In this document: piece after piece, positions 1 to 6,078 of the stretch
Numbering within the stretch: position 1 is the first letter of the stretch
Layout of the letters: each line of letters opens with the position of its first letter
Source: an uncultured Dialister sp.
GTDB taxonomy: Bacteria > Bacillota > Negativicutes > Veillonellales > Dialisteraceae
DNA length: 16,159 nt
Direction of reading: 5' to 3'
Assembly: GCF_900541605.1 (NCBI RefSeq)
Contig: NZ_UQKJ01000036.1
Coordinates: 1-16,159, forward strand
The notes under the pieces: generated by a model
What the model was told of the DNA's origin: nothing
Databases searched by the model: none
The model's input: the letters and a program-made list of their open reading frames with translations, nothing else
Position numbers and translations under genes: made by a program

Positions 1-130
1 GAGGCAAACCTGCACAGGCGCCTATAATGGCACCAATGCGTGGTAGTCTCAAGGGAAACGTGAGCGTGTGCCCCCCCTATGGGGTCCGAACTACACTTTT
101 AATTGTGTCCTTGACAAGGGGGCCAGTTCA
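1..130. mobile_element. Probable outer end of an IS3-type insertion sequence, cut by the window edge
   Basis: Read on the minus strand from 130, the DNA begins TGAACTGGCCCCC and continues with GGACAC. This resembles the TGAACTG-CCCCC terminal inverted repeats of IS3-family (IS150-group) elements, which end in TG...CA. The segment contains a short hairpin in the C-run/G-run at 70-83 and an ACAC...GTGT inverted repeat at 92-107. No frame gives a recognisable transposase, so this would be only the non-coding end, with the body left of the window. The boundary at 130 coincides with the start of a different repeat (131-399), as expected if the element inserted there. Identification is by resemblance only; the tail of a structured RNA gene is the main alternative. 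Confidence 0.4.
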
Positions 131-399
131 GGTAGCGGCGCATAATTCATATAGCGCCGCAAATTTTAGATATAGTTTATCACTTGTATTGCGTATTATA
201 GTTTGCTGGGAAAGGGTAAAAATATATTCCTTACCTGTTTTACGAGGATTTCCTTCATAAAAGTGAAACAGGAAATAAGCCGGAATAAAAATATTTTCAA
301 AAAGCATCAGCAAAGTAAATTTAAAAATGGCGGCGCTTTTAAACTTTGTGCGCCGCCACCACCACTCCTCATTCCTCATTCCTAACTCCTCATTCCTGA
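131..399. repeat. Family B composite repeat, copy 1 (two GCGGCGC hairpins plus ATTCCTM tandem tract)
   Basis: The left unit is a perfect hairpin, GCGGCGC (135-141) with GCGCCGC (154-160), around an AT-rich loop. The right unit is GGCGGCGC (329-336) with GCGCCGCC (350-357). A tract of about 38 bp built from the 7-mer ATTCCTC/ATTCCTA follows, ending near 399. The AT-rich DNA between the hairpins has no credible gene. The same left-unit/right-unit design recurs at 10382-10645, and single units occur at 1290-1356, 3673-3730 and 10726-10786. The short open frames here (27-260, 128-379, 203-385) lack a good ribosome site and cross the repeat arms, so I do not call them genes. Confidence 0.75.
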
Positions 400-403
400 C
401 TGT

Positions 404-428
404 AAAAAGACTGCTTTCGCAGTCTTTT
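404..428 (-). terminator. Intrinsic terminator of the kinase-fold gene
   Basis: A perfect 10-bp stem (405-414 with 419-428) with a 4-nt loop begins one base beyond the minus-strand stop codon. On the minus strand it runs into a U tract (complement of the A run at 404-408). The stem ends are themselves A/T runs, so it could also work in the plus direction. Confidence 0.85.
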
Positions 429-429
429 C

Positions 430-1143
430 TCAGGCAAAATGGTCATACAGTTTTCTGACGGACTCGATATCCTTCATCCGGAAAGGAGAGAGGAAATGGG
501 TGAGGGAGCCCACGACACGGTGGCGGGTGAGGAAGTGCCGGGCCTCTTCGATGGTTTCCTTACCGCCATTCTCGAAATATCCCCGTTCCAAAGCATCGAT
601 GCGCCCTTTTTCCTCATCGAAATTCTCCCGGTAAATCCCCTGGAGAAGCAGGAGAAAGTCCACTGCCTTCTGCTCTTTCCGGTCCTTCACGTACAGCCGG
701 TTTTCCCAGTCCAGGAACGTGAGCTTGCCGTCCCGAAATGTGATATCCCGAAGCGCCGGGCGGCCGTGAATGATGTCATCCCTGTGCAGGGCGGCCAGGG
801 CAGCACCGGTCTGTTCCAGAATTTCTTCTTTCTCTTCTTCCCTTCGTTTGGAAGTAAGAATATTCTTCAGGGTAGGTCCCCCGTCCAGGGTGACCATGTA
901 GGTCGGTTCCAGCAGTACGATTTTCGGTACCAGTTCCGGGTGCTTTTCCCCGGCAATGGTGATGCGGGCGATTTCATAGTAGAATTCCTTTTCCACCGAA
1001 TATTTGACCAGCTGGTTCCGGCCATTGCCCAGTTTCCGCTTGATCCAGTATTTCTCTCCGTCCATGGCGAAATCAAGGATCCGGCGGCTCGGGTTTTCCC
1101 GGATCACCGCCTCCGCCAGGCGCTGGGTTTTGTATTCATCCAT
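430..1143 (-). CDS. Protein-kinase-fold protein, lipopolysaccharide-kinase/InaA-like
   Basis: A 237-residue protein. The ATG at 1143 is chosen because GAGGA lies about 7 bases upstream; the open frame extends to a TTG at 1173 without a ribosome site. The layout is that of a small kinase fold: a beta-strand lysine in YWIKR (31-35), acidic residues in the following helix (VEKEFYYE, 50-57), a hinge near 84-90, a catalytic-loop-like IHGRPALRDI (125-134) and a metal-loop-like FLDWEN (143-148). The usual HxD aspartate two residues after His126 is replaced by Arg128, and Asp133 sits where Asn is usual. The LPS kinase InaA subgroup also departs from canonical HRD here, so activity cannot be excluded. 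No signal peptide or membrane segment is seen, suggesting a cytoplasmic protein. Substrate unknown. It stands alone, with its own promoter-like site and terminator, divergent from the symporter block. Confidence 0.75.
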   Translation of the reverse strand: MDEYKTQRLAEAVIRENPSRRILDFAMDGEKYWIKRKLGNGRNQLVKYSVEKEFYYEIARITIAGEKHPELVPKIVLLEPTYMVTLDGGPTLKNILTSKRREEEKEEILEQTGAALAALHRDDIIHGRPALRDITFRDGKLTFLDWENRLYVKDRKEQKAVDFLLLLQGIYRENFDEEKGRIDALERGYFENGGKETIEEARHFLTRHRVVGSLTHFLSPFRMKDIESVRKLYDHFA

Positions 1144-1200
1144 ATGTCTGTCCTCACGTAATGTGTATATCAATCAAGCCGTTTATTTTTTATTTAACCT

Positions 1201-1230
1201 ATTGTAACAGAAATGTAAAAACTATGTAAG
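1201..1230 (-). promoter_or_regulatory. Candidate sigma-A-type promoter for the kinase-fold gene
   Basis: On the minus strand, CTTACA (1225-1230) and TACAAT (1201-1206) are separated by 18 bases and lie about 60 bp upstream of the ATG at 1143. The -10 matches 5 of 6 consensus positions and the -35 matches 4 of 6. The surrounding DNA is AT-rich. Confidence 0.45.
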
Positions 1231-1289
1231 GGGGAGGGCAAACGTTGGTAGAATTCCCATTTTAGCTGCGAAAGTTCTGGACGATAGCT

Positions 1290-1356
1290 GGGAATTAGGA
1301 ATGAGGAATTAGGAATGAGGAATGGTGGTGCGGCGCATCAAATGATATGGCGCCGC
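1290..1356. repeat. Family B left unit, copy 2
   Basis: A tandem tract of AGGAATG/AGGAATT 7-mers (about 1290-1325) is followed by a GC-rich hairpin, GCGGCGC (1330-1336) with its complement (1350-1356), around a loop ATCAAATGATATG. It matches the left units at 3673-3730 and 10382-10432. It sits between the kinase-gene promoter and a degenerate family A element, with no gene. Confidence 0.75.
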
Positions 1357-1380
1357 GAGTTTGTACGGACCTTCTGATTC

Positions 1381-1618
1381 TGATGGATAGAATTGCTCCT
1401 GCAGGGGTCTCCCGCTTCCAGCTGCTGGCTTCCGGAAAGGCTCAACGGCCTATGGAATAAATAACAGGCGGAAATAACCGTTGGAAAGTACCGCAGGCTG
1501 ATCAGTTTTCCAAACTGCTGGAGGCTAGAGACTCCGTGCTGATGACACTGCCCGCCAGTATGCTGACCAGCGGCGCAGCCGCGGGACCTCAACTCTCAAC
1601 TCTCAATTCTCAAATCTT
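1381..1618. repeat. Degenerate family A palindrome plus CTCAACT tandem tract; no gene
   Basis: The segment follows the order of the well-preserved family A element at 14681-14841: GATAGAATTGCTC, a CAGCTGCTGGCTTCCGGAAAGG-like arm, CCGCAGGCTGATCAGTTTTCC and a GAGGCTAGAGACTC-like closing arm. It carries many substitutions. It ends with a 7/8-mer tract (CTCAACT, CTCAATT) at 1587-1618; related tracts occur at 4125-4162 and 13190-13220. I see no gene between 1174 and 1823; the open frames there have no ribosome site or recognisable product. Confidence 0.6.
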
Positions 1619-1711
1619 AGCCCCAAGCGGCTGAGTCCTTCCCTCCTTCATCTATGCGTAAAATGGATAAAAAGAGAGGAAATCCATGAAAAACAGATAT
1701 AAATAAACATA

Positions 1712-1739
1712 TTGCAATTTTTCTGAATCAGTGTATAAT
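1712..1739 (+). promoter_or_regulatory. Promoter of the first glycine riboswitch/AGCS unit
   Basis: TTGCAA (1712-1717) and a perfect TATAAT (1734-1739) are spaced by 16 bases. Transcription would start near 1746, leaving about 80 nt of leader before aptamer 1. That leader holds a perfect GTATGG/CCATAC hairpin with a GAAA loop (1795-1810). Confidence 0.7.
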
Positions 1740-1823
1740 TTGGTTAAATCATTTTTCCGTGGGAATTCAGACAAAGCGGAAGTGATGGAGAAATGTATGG
1801 GAAACCATACCATACCGGTGGAT

Positions 1824-2006
1824 GATGTATGCTGAAAAATGACAGTCACAGGGCTGTCTGCCGAAGGAGTAACACTATCAGGCGTTCAGGAGAACACGAA
1901 ACTGCATACGGACACAACTCTGGAGAGTCCCATTCAATTGGGAGCCGAAGGTGTAAAGGGATTTCACCCGTAGAAATCTCGAATCTCTCAGGCAAAAGGA
2001 CAGGGC
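1824..2006 (+). ncRNA. Tandem glycine riboswitch (two aptamers)
   Basis: Aptamer 1 is closed by GTATGC (1827-1832) with GCATAC (1904-1909) and carries the conserved GCCGAAGG core (1860-1867) and CTATCAGGC. Aptamer 2 is closed by CTCTG (1918-1922) with CAGGG (2001-2005). It has GGAGAG after P1, a second GCCGAAGG (1944-1951) and the hallmark CTCTCAGGCAAAAGGAC near 1985-2001. The short linker between aptamers is typical of cooperative tandem glycine riboswitches. The downstream gene is an AGCS symporter, a known target of this class. A terminator (2047-2088) sits between riboswitch and gene, so control is probably by transcription attenuation. Apparent reading frames through this region are coincidental. 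Confidence 0.96.
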
Positions 2007-2046
2007 TGGCACATGGGTAACTCCCGTGTTTTCTGTTACAAGTAAA

Positions 2047-2088
2047 CGCCAGCATCAGTCCTAGTAAGGCTGAGTGCGGCGGTTTTTT
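2047..2088 (+). terminator. Riboswitch expression platform: conditional intrinsic terminator 1
   Basis: The strand starting CGCC at 2047 folds with a strand ending GGCG at 2081 into a stem of about 13 bp with two single-base bulges, followed by six T residues (2083-2088). Its 5' strand GCCAGC (2048-2053) is also complementary to GCTGGC (2005-2010), just 3' of aptamer 2. In addition GTCCT (2058-2062) is complementary to AGGAC (1997-2001), inside the conserved aptamer 3' end. An antiterminator built from those pairs would compete with both P1 and this terminator. Glycine binding, by holding P1, should therefore favour termination (OFF). The pairings are seen; the polarity is inferred. Confidence 0.8.
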
Positions 2089-2128
2089 GTTTATAAGAAC
2101 AAGTACGGGAAACAAGGGAGACATGATT

Positions 2129-3580
2129 ATGGACATGGCGGCAATCAATCAACTTGTAGGTACCATTGACGGGTTCGTATGGGGACCTGTCATGCTTTGC
2201 CTTCTCGTGGGCACGGGCATTTATATGACCGTAAGCCTTCATTTTCTCACCTGGCGGAACCTGCCTTACGCATTAAAGAGCGTCTTCTGCCACGATTCCC
2301 GGACCACTTCCAAGGGAAGCGGCGACGTATCTCCTTTCTCTGCTCTCATGACAGCATTGGCTGCTACCATCGGTACCGGTAACATCGTCGGCGTGGCAAC
2401 GGCCATGTTTGCCGGCGGCCCCGGTGCCCTGGTATGGATGTGGCTGTCCGCCTGCTTCGGACTGTCCACGAAATTCTCTGAATGCATGCTGGGCTTCAAG
2501 TACCGGGAAGTGAATGCGAAGGGCGAAATGAAAGGCGGCCCCATGTTCACCATGAAGAACGGCTTCAAGAACCATAGAGCCGGTGTCATCATGGGCACAC
2601 TCTTTGCTTTCTTCGCCGTCATTGCCTCCTTCGGCATCGGCAATATGACCCAGGCGAACTCCATCAGTACTGCCATCAATACCACCTTCGGCGTATCGAA
2701 CACCGTGGTAGGCGCGGTACTCACCGTTATGACCCTGGCAGTCATCGTAGGCGGCATCACTTCCATTTCCAAAGTTTCTTCCGTTGTAGTTCCTGGCATG
2801 GCTGCTTTCTATATCCTCGCCGGCCTGGCCTGCATCGCTATTAACTATGAGAACATTCCTCACGGCCTCTACCTCATCATTATGATGGCCTTTGATCCTT
2901 CCGCTGTAGAAGGCGGCGTTGTGGGTACCATTACCGTTTCCGTCATGAATGCGGTTCGTTTCGGCGTAGCCCGCGGCTGCTTCTCCAACGAAGCCGGCCT
3001 CGGCTCCGCAGCTATTTCTGCAGCTGCTTCCACCACGGACCGTCCGGCCCGTCAGGGTTACATTTCCATGACCGGTACCTTCATCGATACCATCATCGTA
3101 TGCTCCATCACCGGCCTCACCATTGCTTCTTCCGGCGTCCTCGGCACACTGGGTGCTGACGGCAAGCCGCTTACCGGTGTAGGTCTTACCATGGCTGCCT
3201 TCTCCACCCATCTGGGAACTCTCGGCACCTACATCGTTTCCATCGGCATCATTCTCTTCGCTTACTCCACCATCCTCGGCTGGGAATACAACGGCGAAAA
3301 AGCCTGGGAATACCTCTGGGGCACCCATAAGTACAACATCATTTACCGGGTAGTCTTCTCCCTGGTGGTCTTCGTAGGCGCCACCCAGACCCTGGACCTG
3401 GTATGGAACCTTTCCGATATTGCCAATGCCCTCATGGCTATCCCGAACCTGATTTCCATCCTCGTTCTTTCCCCGGTTATTAAAGAAGAAGTCTTCTCCT
3501 TCCAGAAAGTCATCCAGAAGGAAAAAGCAGCAAAAAAAGCAGTCGCTGCAGAAGCTGCTGATGATTCTGCAAGAATCTGA
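2129..3580 (+). CDS. Alanine/glycine:cation symporter, AGCS family (first copy)
   Basis: A 483-residue polytopic membrane protein expected to import alanine or glycine with Na+ (or H+). The ATG at 2129 is chosen because AAGGGAG (2114-2120) lies 8 bases upstream; ATG 2123 is too close, and the frame upstream starts inside the terminator U run. About eleven hydrophobic segments are visible. The AGCS signature begins GTGNIVGVATA (82-92) and runs through GGPGALVWMW (96-105). A second conserved block, FSNEAGLGSAAIS (285-297), is followed by MTGTFIDT (314-321). Length is normal for the family. The C-terminus (about 455-483) is a charged, Ala/Lys-rich cytoplasmic tail. It is expressed behind a glycine riboswitch, supporting glycine (or alanine) as substrate. 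Export in the presence of excess amino acid cannot be excluded. Confidence 0.95.
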   Translation: MDMAAINQLVGTIDGFVWGPVMLCLLVGTGIYMTVSLHFLTWRNLPYALKSVFCHDSRTTSKGSGDVSPFSALMTALAATIGTGNIVGVATAMFAGGPGALVWMWLSACFGLSTKFSECMLGFKYREVNAKGEMKGGPMFTMKNGFKNHRAGVIMGTLFAFFAVIASFGIGNMTQANSISTAINTTFGVSNTVVGAVLTVMTLAVIVGGITSISKVSSVVVPGMAAFYILAGLACIAINYENIPHGLYLIIMMAFDPSAVEGGVVGTITVSVMNAVRFGVARGCFSNEAGLGSAAISAAASTTDRPARQGYISMTGTFIDTIIVCSITGLTIASSGVLGTLGADGKPLTGVGLTMAAFSTHLGTLGTYIVSIGIILFAYSTILGWEYNGEKAWEYLWGTHKYNIIYRVVFSLVVFVGATQTLDLVWNLSDIANALMAIPNLISILVLSPVIKEEVFSFQKVIQKEKAAKKAVAAEAADDSARI

Positions 3581-3594
3581 TTTTCCCTTACCTG

Positions 3595-3622
3595 AAACGG
3601 CATCCTCCGGGATGCCGTTTTT
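3595..3622 (+). terminator. Intrinsic terminator after the first AGCS gene
   Basis: An 11-bp stem (3595-3605 with 3610-3620) closes a 4-nt loop and merges into five T residues (3618-3622). It begins 14 bases after the stop codon. Confidence 0.92.
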
Positions 3623-3672
3623 GAGTGGGCCTGTTCCCAGCCACATATTTTCCGAGAAACTTTTGACTGCTT

Positions 3673-3730
3673 AATGAGAAATGAGGAATGAGGAATGGCG
3701 GCGCGGTGCATCAAAATGATTGGGCGCCGC
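3673..3730. repeat. Family B left unit, copy 3
   Basis: A tandem tract of ATGAGGA 7-mers (about 3673-3697) is followed by GCGGCGC (3698-3704) pairing with GCGCCGC (3724-3730). The arrangement is the same as at 1290-1356. Confidence 0.75.
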
Positions 3731-3744
3731 AAATGATAAGAATC

Positions 3745-4162
3745 AGTTAACCGCAGGCGACTGAGGTGGTACATTTGCCGCGAAGCGGCTGGCAATCTCA
3801 AGGCCCCATCCGTTCACACGCCGGTCGACCGCACAATCGCCGCAGGATGGATTGCCGCATAGCGGCTGATCAGCTTTCCTGAAAGCTAACAGCTAGCAGC
3901 TAGGGAAGCGCTGATTAATTCGCAGAGTCAGATTTTATAAGGATTTTTATGCACTGCTTCGTCATAACTCTCCTTAAATAGCTCGCTATTCGCGTCGAGT
4001 TATTCCTCGCATTGCATAAAAATCCAAGAATAAAATCTGACAACGATTTAATCAGTGCTTCCCTAGAAGCTCCACGCGAATGACTCTATCCGCCAGTATG
4101 CTAACCAGCGGCTAAGCCGTGGAACCTCAACTCTCAACTCTCAAATCTCAAATCTCAACTCT
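3745..4162. repeat. Family A element interrupted by a MITE, with a CTCAACT tandem tail; no gene
   Basis: The family A arm GATCAGCTTTCCTGAAAGC-TAACAGC (about 3867-3893) leads to CTAG. After the 159-bp MITE it resumes with AAGCTCCACGCGAATGACTCT (4067-4087), matching the closing arm at 14810-14841. The left part (3745-3866) is a diverged interior with small GC-rich palindromes such as CCGCGAAGCGG. The element ends in a CTCAACT/TCAAATC tract at 4125-4162. The rest to 4299 is AT-rich leader DNA with no gene. Confidence 0.65.
3904..4062. mobile_element. Fold-back MITE with CTAG target duplication
   Basis: A 159-bp element with near-perfect terminal inverted repeats of about 54 bp. The left end starts GGAAGCGCTGATTAA; the right end, read inward on the other strand, starts GGAAGCACTGATTAA. 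Both arms continue through GTCAGATTTTAT and GGATTTTTATGCA, and the interior remains partly palindromic (ATAACTC, AATAGC-TCGC). Directly outside lie CTAG (3900-3903) and CTAG (4063-4066). A 4-bp CTAG/YTAR duplication is typical of IS5-type transposition. It encodes no protein, so mobility would need a transposase in trans. The insertion splits a family A repeat, making it the younger of the two. Confidence 0.82.
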
Positions 4163-4299
4163 ATCTTTTAGGCTTCTTTCTATTGATAACCAAAATACAC
4201 CATTTTCATGAATTATAATTCAGACGTTATACTTACCATAATTTATTGATTATTTGATTTTGATATATATAGAATTGTATGGATACTTCAGTAAAACTA

Positions 4300-4328
4300 T
4301 TGGTTATTTGCTATGAATATACTATAAT
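4300..4328 (+). promoter_or_regulatory. Promoter of the dicarboxylate/amino acid symporter gene
   Basis: TTGGTT (4300-4305) and a perfect TATAAT (4323-4328) are spaced by exactly 17 bases. The predicted start near 4335 gives a leader of about 35 nt, too short for a riboswitch. Confidence 0.75.
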
Positions 4329-4368
4329 AAAATAAACACTTTGGGTGTATTTCAAGGGAGGGCAAGAT

Positions 4369-5565
4369 ATGAATCTGTCTGTGCAAATTTTTATTTCCCT
4401 GGTCCTGTCCGTGGTTGTGGGACTGGTCCTGGGAGACGGAGCGGCGGCTCCGGTGAAAATGTGGATCGCCCCTATCGGCTCCATCTTTATTAACCTCATC
4501 AAAATGATGATTGTCCCCGTCGTTTTCTGTTCCCTGGTGGTAGGCATGACCTCCATGGGGGATATGAAGAAACTGGGACGCATTGGTATCAAGACCCTGT
4601 GCCTTTACCTGGTGACAACGGCCATTGCCATCGTCATCGGCTTCGTAGTGGCGGGCTTCATCCATCCCGGTATCGGCATGTCTATGCCCATGGATGCAGC
4701 GGCACCGAAGGTGAAAGAAGCGCCCAGCATTATGCAGGTCTTTGTAAACATGGTCCCGGCCAATCCTATCGCTTCCATGGCGAAGGCGGACATCCTGCCG
4801 GTCATTATCTTTGCCCTGTTCTGGGGCGCCGGTATCATTGCAGTCGGCGGGAAGCGGGCGGAAATCCAGATTTCCTTCTTTGATTCCTGCGCAGAAGTCT
4901 GCTACAAGATCATCGGCATGGTCATGAAGACAGCGCCCATCGGCGTATTCTGCCTCCTCCTTCCGGTGGTGGTCCAGAATGGCCCGAAGGTACTTCTGCC
5001 GCTTCTGTCGGTCATCCTCTGCATGGCCATCGGCAGCGTCATCCATGCGGTCTGTGTCTATTCTTCCCTGGCCGGTGTATCTGCCCACATGAGCCCCATT
5101 ACGTTCTTCCGGGGCATGTCGGAAGCCATGGCCATCGCTTTCACCACCTGCAGCTCCGCCGGCACCCTTCCGGTAAACATGCAGAATGTGCAGACGAAAC
5201 TGGGCGTGAAACGAGATATCGCTTCCTTCGTACTGCCCCTGGGCGCCACCATCAATATGGATGGCACCGCCCTGTACATGGGCATCTGCTCCCTGTTCAT
5301 TGCCAATGTCTTTGGTATTGACCTCACGGCCCACCAGATGATGATGATCGTACTCACCGGTACCCTGGCATCCATCGGCACCGCCGGCGTCCCCGGCGCA
5401 GGGCTCATCATGCTGGCCATGGTACTCCAGTCCGTAGGCCTTCCTATGGAAGGGCTGGCCCTGGTAGCCGGCATAGACAGGGTGCTCGATATGTTCCGTA
5501 CCTGCCTCAATATCACCGGCGATGCGGCTGTGGCAGTCACCGTGAATGCTACGGAAAAGGATTGA
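4369..5565 (+). CDS. Dicarboxylate/amino acid:cation symporter (DAACS family), probably glutamate/aspartate
   Basis: A 398-residue member of the GltP/GltPh transporter family, which couples uptake of acidic amino acids or C4-dicarboxylates to Na+ or H+. The ATG at 4369 has an AGGGAGG site 7 bases upstream. Hallmarks visible are the HP1 tip CSSAGTLP (261-268), the TM7 motif NMDGT (296-300), the HP2 tip GVPGAGL (340-346), and TM8 with DRVLDMFRTCLN (370-381). By alignment with GltPh, Asp374, Arg377, Thr378 and Asn381 match the substrate residues D394, R397, T398 and N401. The Arg binds the side-chain carboxylate, so an acidic substrate is favoured over a neutral one. It lies between two glycine-controlled AGCS genes but has its own promoter. 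I see no clear intrinsic terminator after it. Confidence 0.93.
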   Translation: MNLSVQIFISLVLSVVVGLVLGDGAAAPVKMWIAPIGSIFINLIKMMIVPVVFCSLVVGMTSMGDMKKLGRIGIKTLCLYLVTTAIAIVIGFVVAGFIHPGIGMSMPMDAAAPKVKEAPSIMQVFVNMVPANPIASMAKADILPVIIFALFWGAGIIAVGGKRAEIQISFFDSCAEVCYKIIGMVMKTAPIGVFCLLLPVVVQNGPKVLLPLLSVILCMAIGSVIHAVCVYSSLAGVSAHMSPITFFRGMSEAMAIAFTTCSSAGTLPVNMQNVQTKLGVKRDIASFVLPLGATINMDGTALYMGICSLFIANVFGIDLTAHQMMMIVLTGTLASIGTAGVPGAGLIMLAMVLQSVGLPMEGLALVAGIDRVLDMFRTCLNITGDAAVAVTVNATEKD

Positions 5566-5606
5566 TAAGTATATACTTTTTATCATAAACTAATCATAGA
5601 AGGCTA

Positions 5607-5635
5607 TTGTTTATTTCAAAAGGTTAGTTTATAAT
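5607..5635 (+). promoter_or_regulatory. Promoter of the second glycine riboswitch/AGCS unit
   Basis: TTGTTT (5607-5612) and a perfect TATAAT (5630-5635) are 17 bases apart. The start near 5642 lies only about 15 nt before aptamer 1, so this leader lacks the 80-nt extension of the first unit. Confidence 0.72.
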
Positions 5636-5656
5636 AACCTTAACTTCATAAGTGGA

Positions 5657-5838
5657 TGATGCATGCGGAAAAAGGCCGGATTCATGGGCCTGCCGAAGGA
5701 GTAACACTATCAGGCGTTCGAAAGAACACGAAACTGCATGCGGACAGAACTCTGGAGAGCCCCGGGCCGTTCCCGGGCGCCGAAGGTGCACAGGCAGGGG
5801 AATTCCCCGGCTGTAATCTCTCAGGCAAAAGGACAGAG
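5657..5838 (+). ncRNA. Second tandem glycine riboswitch
   Basis: Aptamer 1 is closed by GCATGC (5661-5666) with GCATGC (5736-5741) and has GCCGAAGG (5692-5699) and CTATCAGGC. Aptamer 2 is closed by CTCTG (5750-5754) with CAGAG (5834-5838), and carries GGAGAG, GCCGAAGG (5779-5786) and CTCTCAGGCAAAAGGAC ending at 5834. The core is nearly identical to the riboswitch at 1824-2006, including the variant CTATCAGGC in aptamer 1. Stem-loop sequences differ with compensating changes, which supports real structure and an old duplication rather than recent copying. It precedes a second AGCS symporter gene. Confidence 0.96.
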
Positions 5839-5875
5839 CCGAGCGGTGATTGAAAATCAATGACCGCCGGCTCTG
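5834..5875 (+). promoter_or_regulatory. Alternative hairpin overlapping riboswitch P1 (antiterminator or first terminator)
   Basis: CAGAGCCG (5834-5841) pairs with CGGCTCTG (5868-5875), GCGGT (5843-5847) with ACCGC (5863-5867), and ATTGA (5849-5853) with TCAAT (5857-5861). This is about 18 bp with one bulge and one mismatch. It uses CAGAG, the 3' strand of aptamer-2 P1, so the two exclude each other. It also uses 5864-5875, the 5' strand of the next hairpin. TTTTGTTTTT follows it directly, so it might itself terminate transcription. Confidence 0.7.
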
Positions 5876-5903
5876 TTTTGTTTTTCAGGGCCGGCGGTTT
5901 TTT
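5864..5903 (+). terminator. Riboswitch expression platform: intrinsic terminator 2
   Basis: CCGCCGGCTCTG (5864-5875) and CAGGGCCGGCGG (5886-5897) form a 12-bp stem with one G-U pair around a U-rich loop. Six T residues follow (5898-5903). The 5' strand is shared with the preceding hairpin, so only one of the two can form. Confidence 0.82.
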
Positions 5904-6063
5904 GGCGGGAAAAGAGGAGAGTCTCTCCTGTCCCGGTTCCAGGGAATGGCTGATGGCTGGAAAGTAAAGAGCTGCATCAGCGATTCCCTGGCAGCCAGGA
6001 CCATGGCTGTCCTCTTTACCACCTGGTAGAGGATCTTTTGGAGAAGGGAAAAGATCCGGGAAG
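5904..6063 (+). promoter_or_regulatory. Structured leader between terminator and second AGCS gene
   Basis: About 160 nt with successive strong inverted repeats. A 17-position stem (5939-5955 with 5975-5991) has one mismatch. CAGCCA...TGGCTG follows at about 5992-6009, then a CCTCT...AGAGG hairpin around 6010-6032. Last is the perfect GGATCTTTT (6031-6039) with AAAAGATCC (6049-6057), whose loop GGAGAAGGG resembles a ribosome site. The actual ribosome site lies 9 bases further on. The first AGCS leader has no counterpart. Confidence 0.6.
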
Positions 6064-6078
6064 ATGGGAGGAATGTAT

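Noticed and set aside
1..130. Tail of 6S RNA, RNase P RNA or tmRNA
   Set aside because: I could not match conserved cores of any of these, and the terminal sequence fits an IS3-type end better. Not fully excluded.
361..399. ATTCCTM and CTCAACT tandem tracts as CRISPR-like arrays
   Set aside because: Units are 7-8 bp with no spacers and no cas genes nearby; they are simple tandem repeats.
439..1161. 240-residue plus-strand open frame
   Set aside because: Shadow of the minus-strand kinase-fold gene. It has no ribosome site, and the protein has unnatural Phe/Gly/Gln-rich composition.
1829..2020. Small open frames across the first riboswitch
   Set aside because: They coincide with conserved aptamer structure and lack ribosome sites.
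2273..3646. Long minus-strand open frame opposite the first AGCS gene
   Set aside because: Antisense frame produced by strong third-position GC bias. Its Gly/His/Asp-rich composition resembles no protein, and equivalent frames lie opposite most other genes.
5946..6029. Possible leader peptide of about 27 codons ending TTW before the second AGCS gene
   Set aside because: AGGGA lies directly against the ATG, with no usable spacing, and the codons show no enrichment for Gly or Ala. It falls within stems, so it is probably fortuitous.
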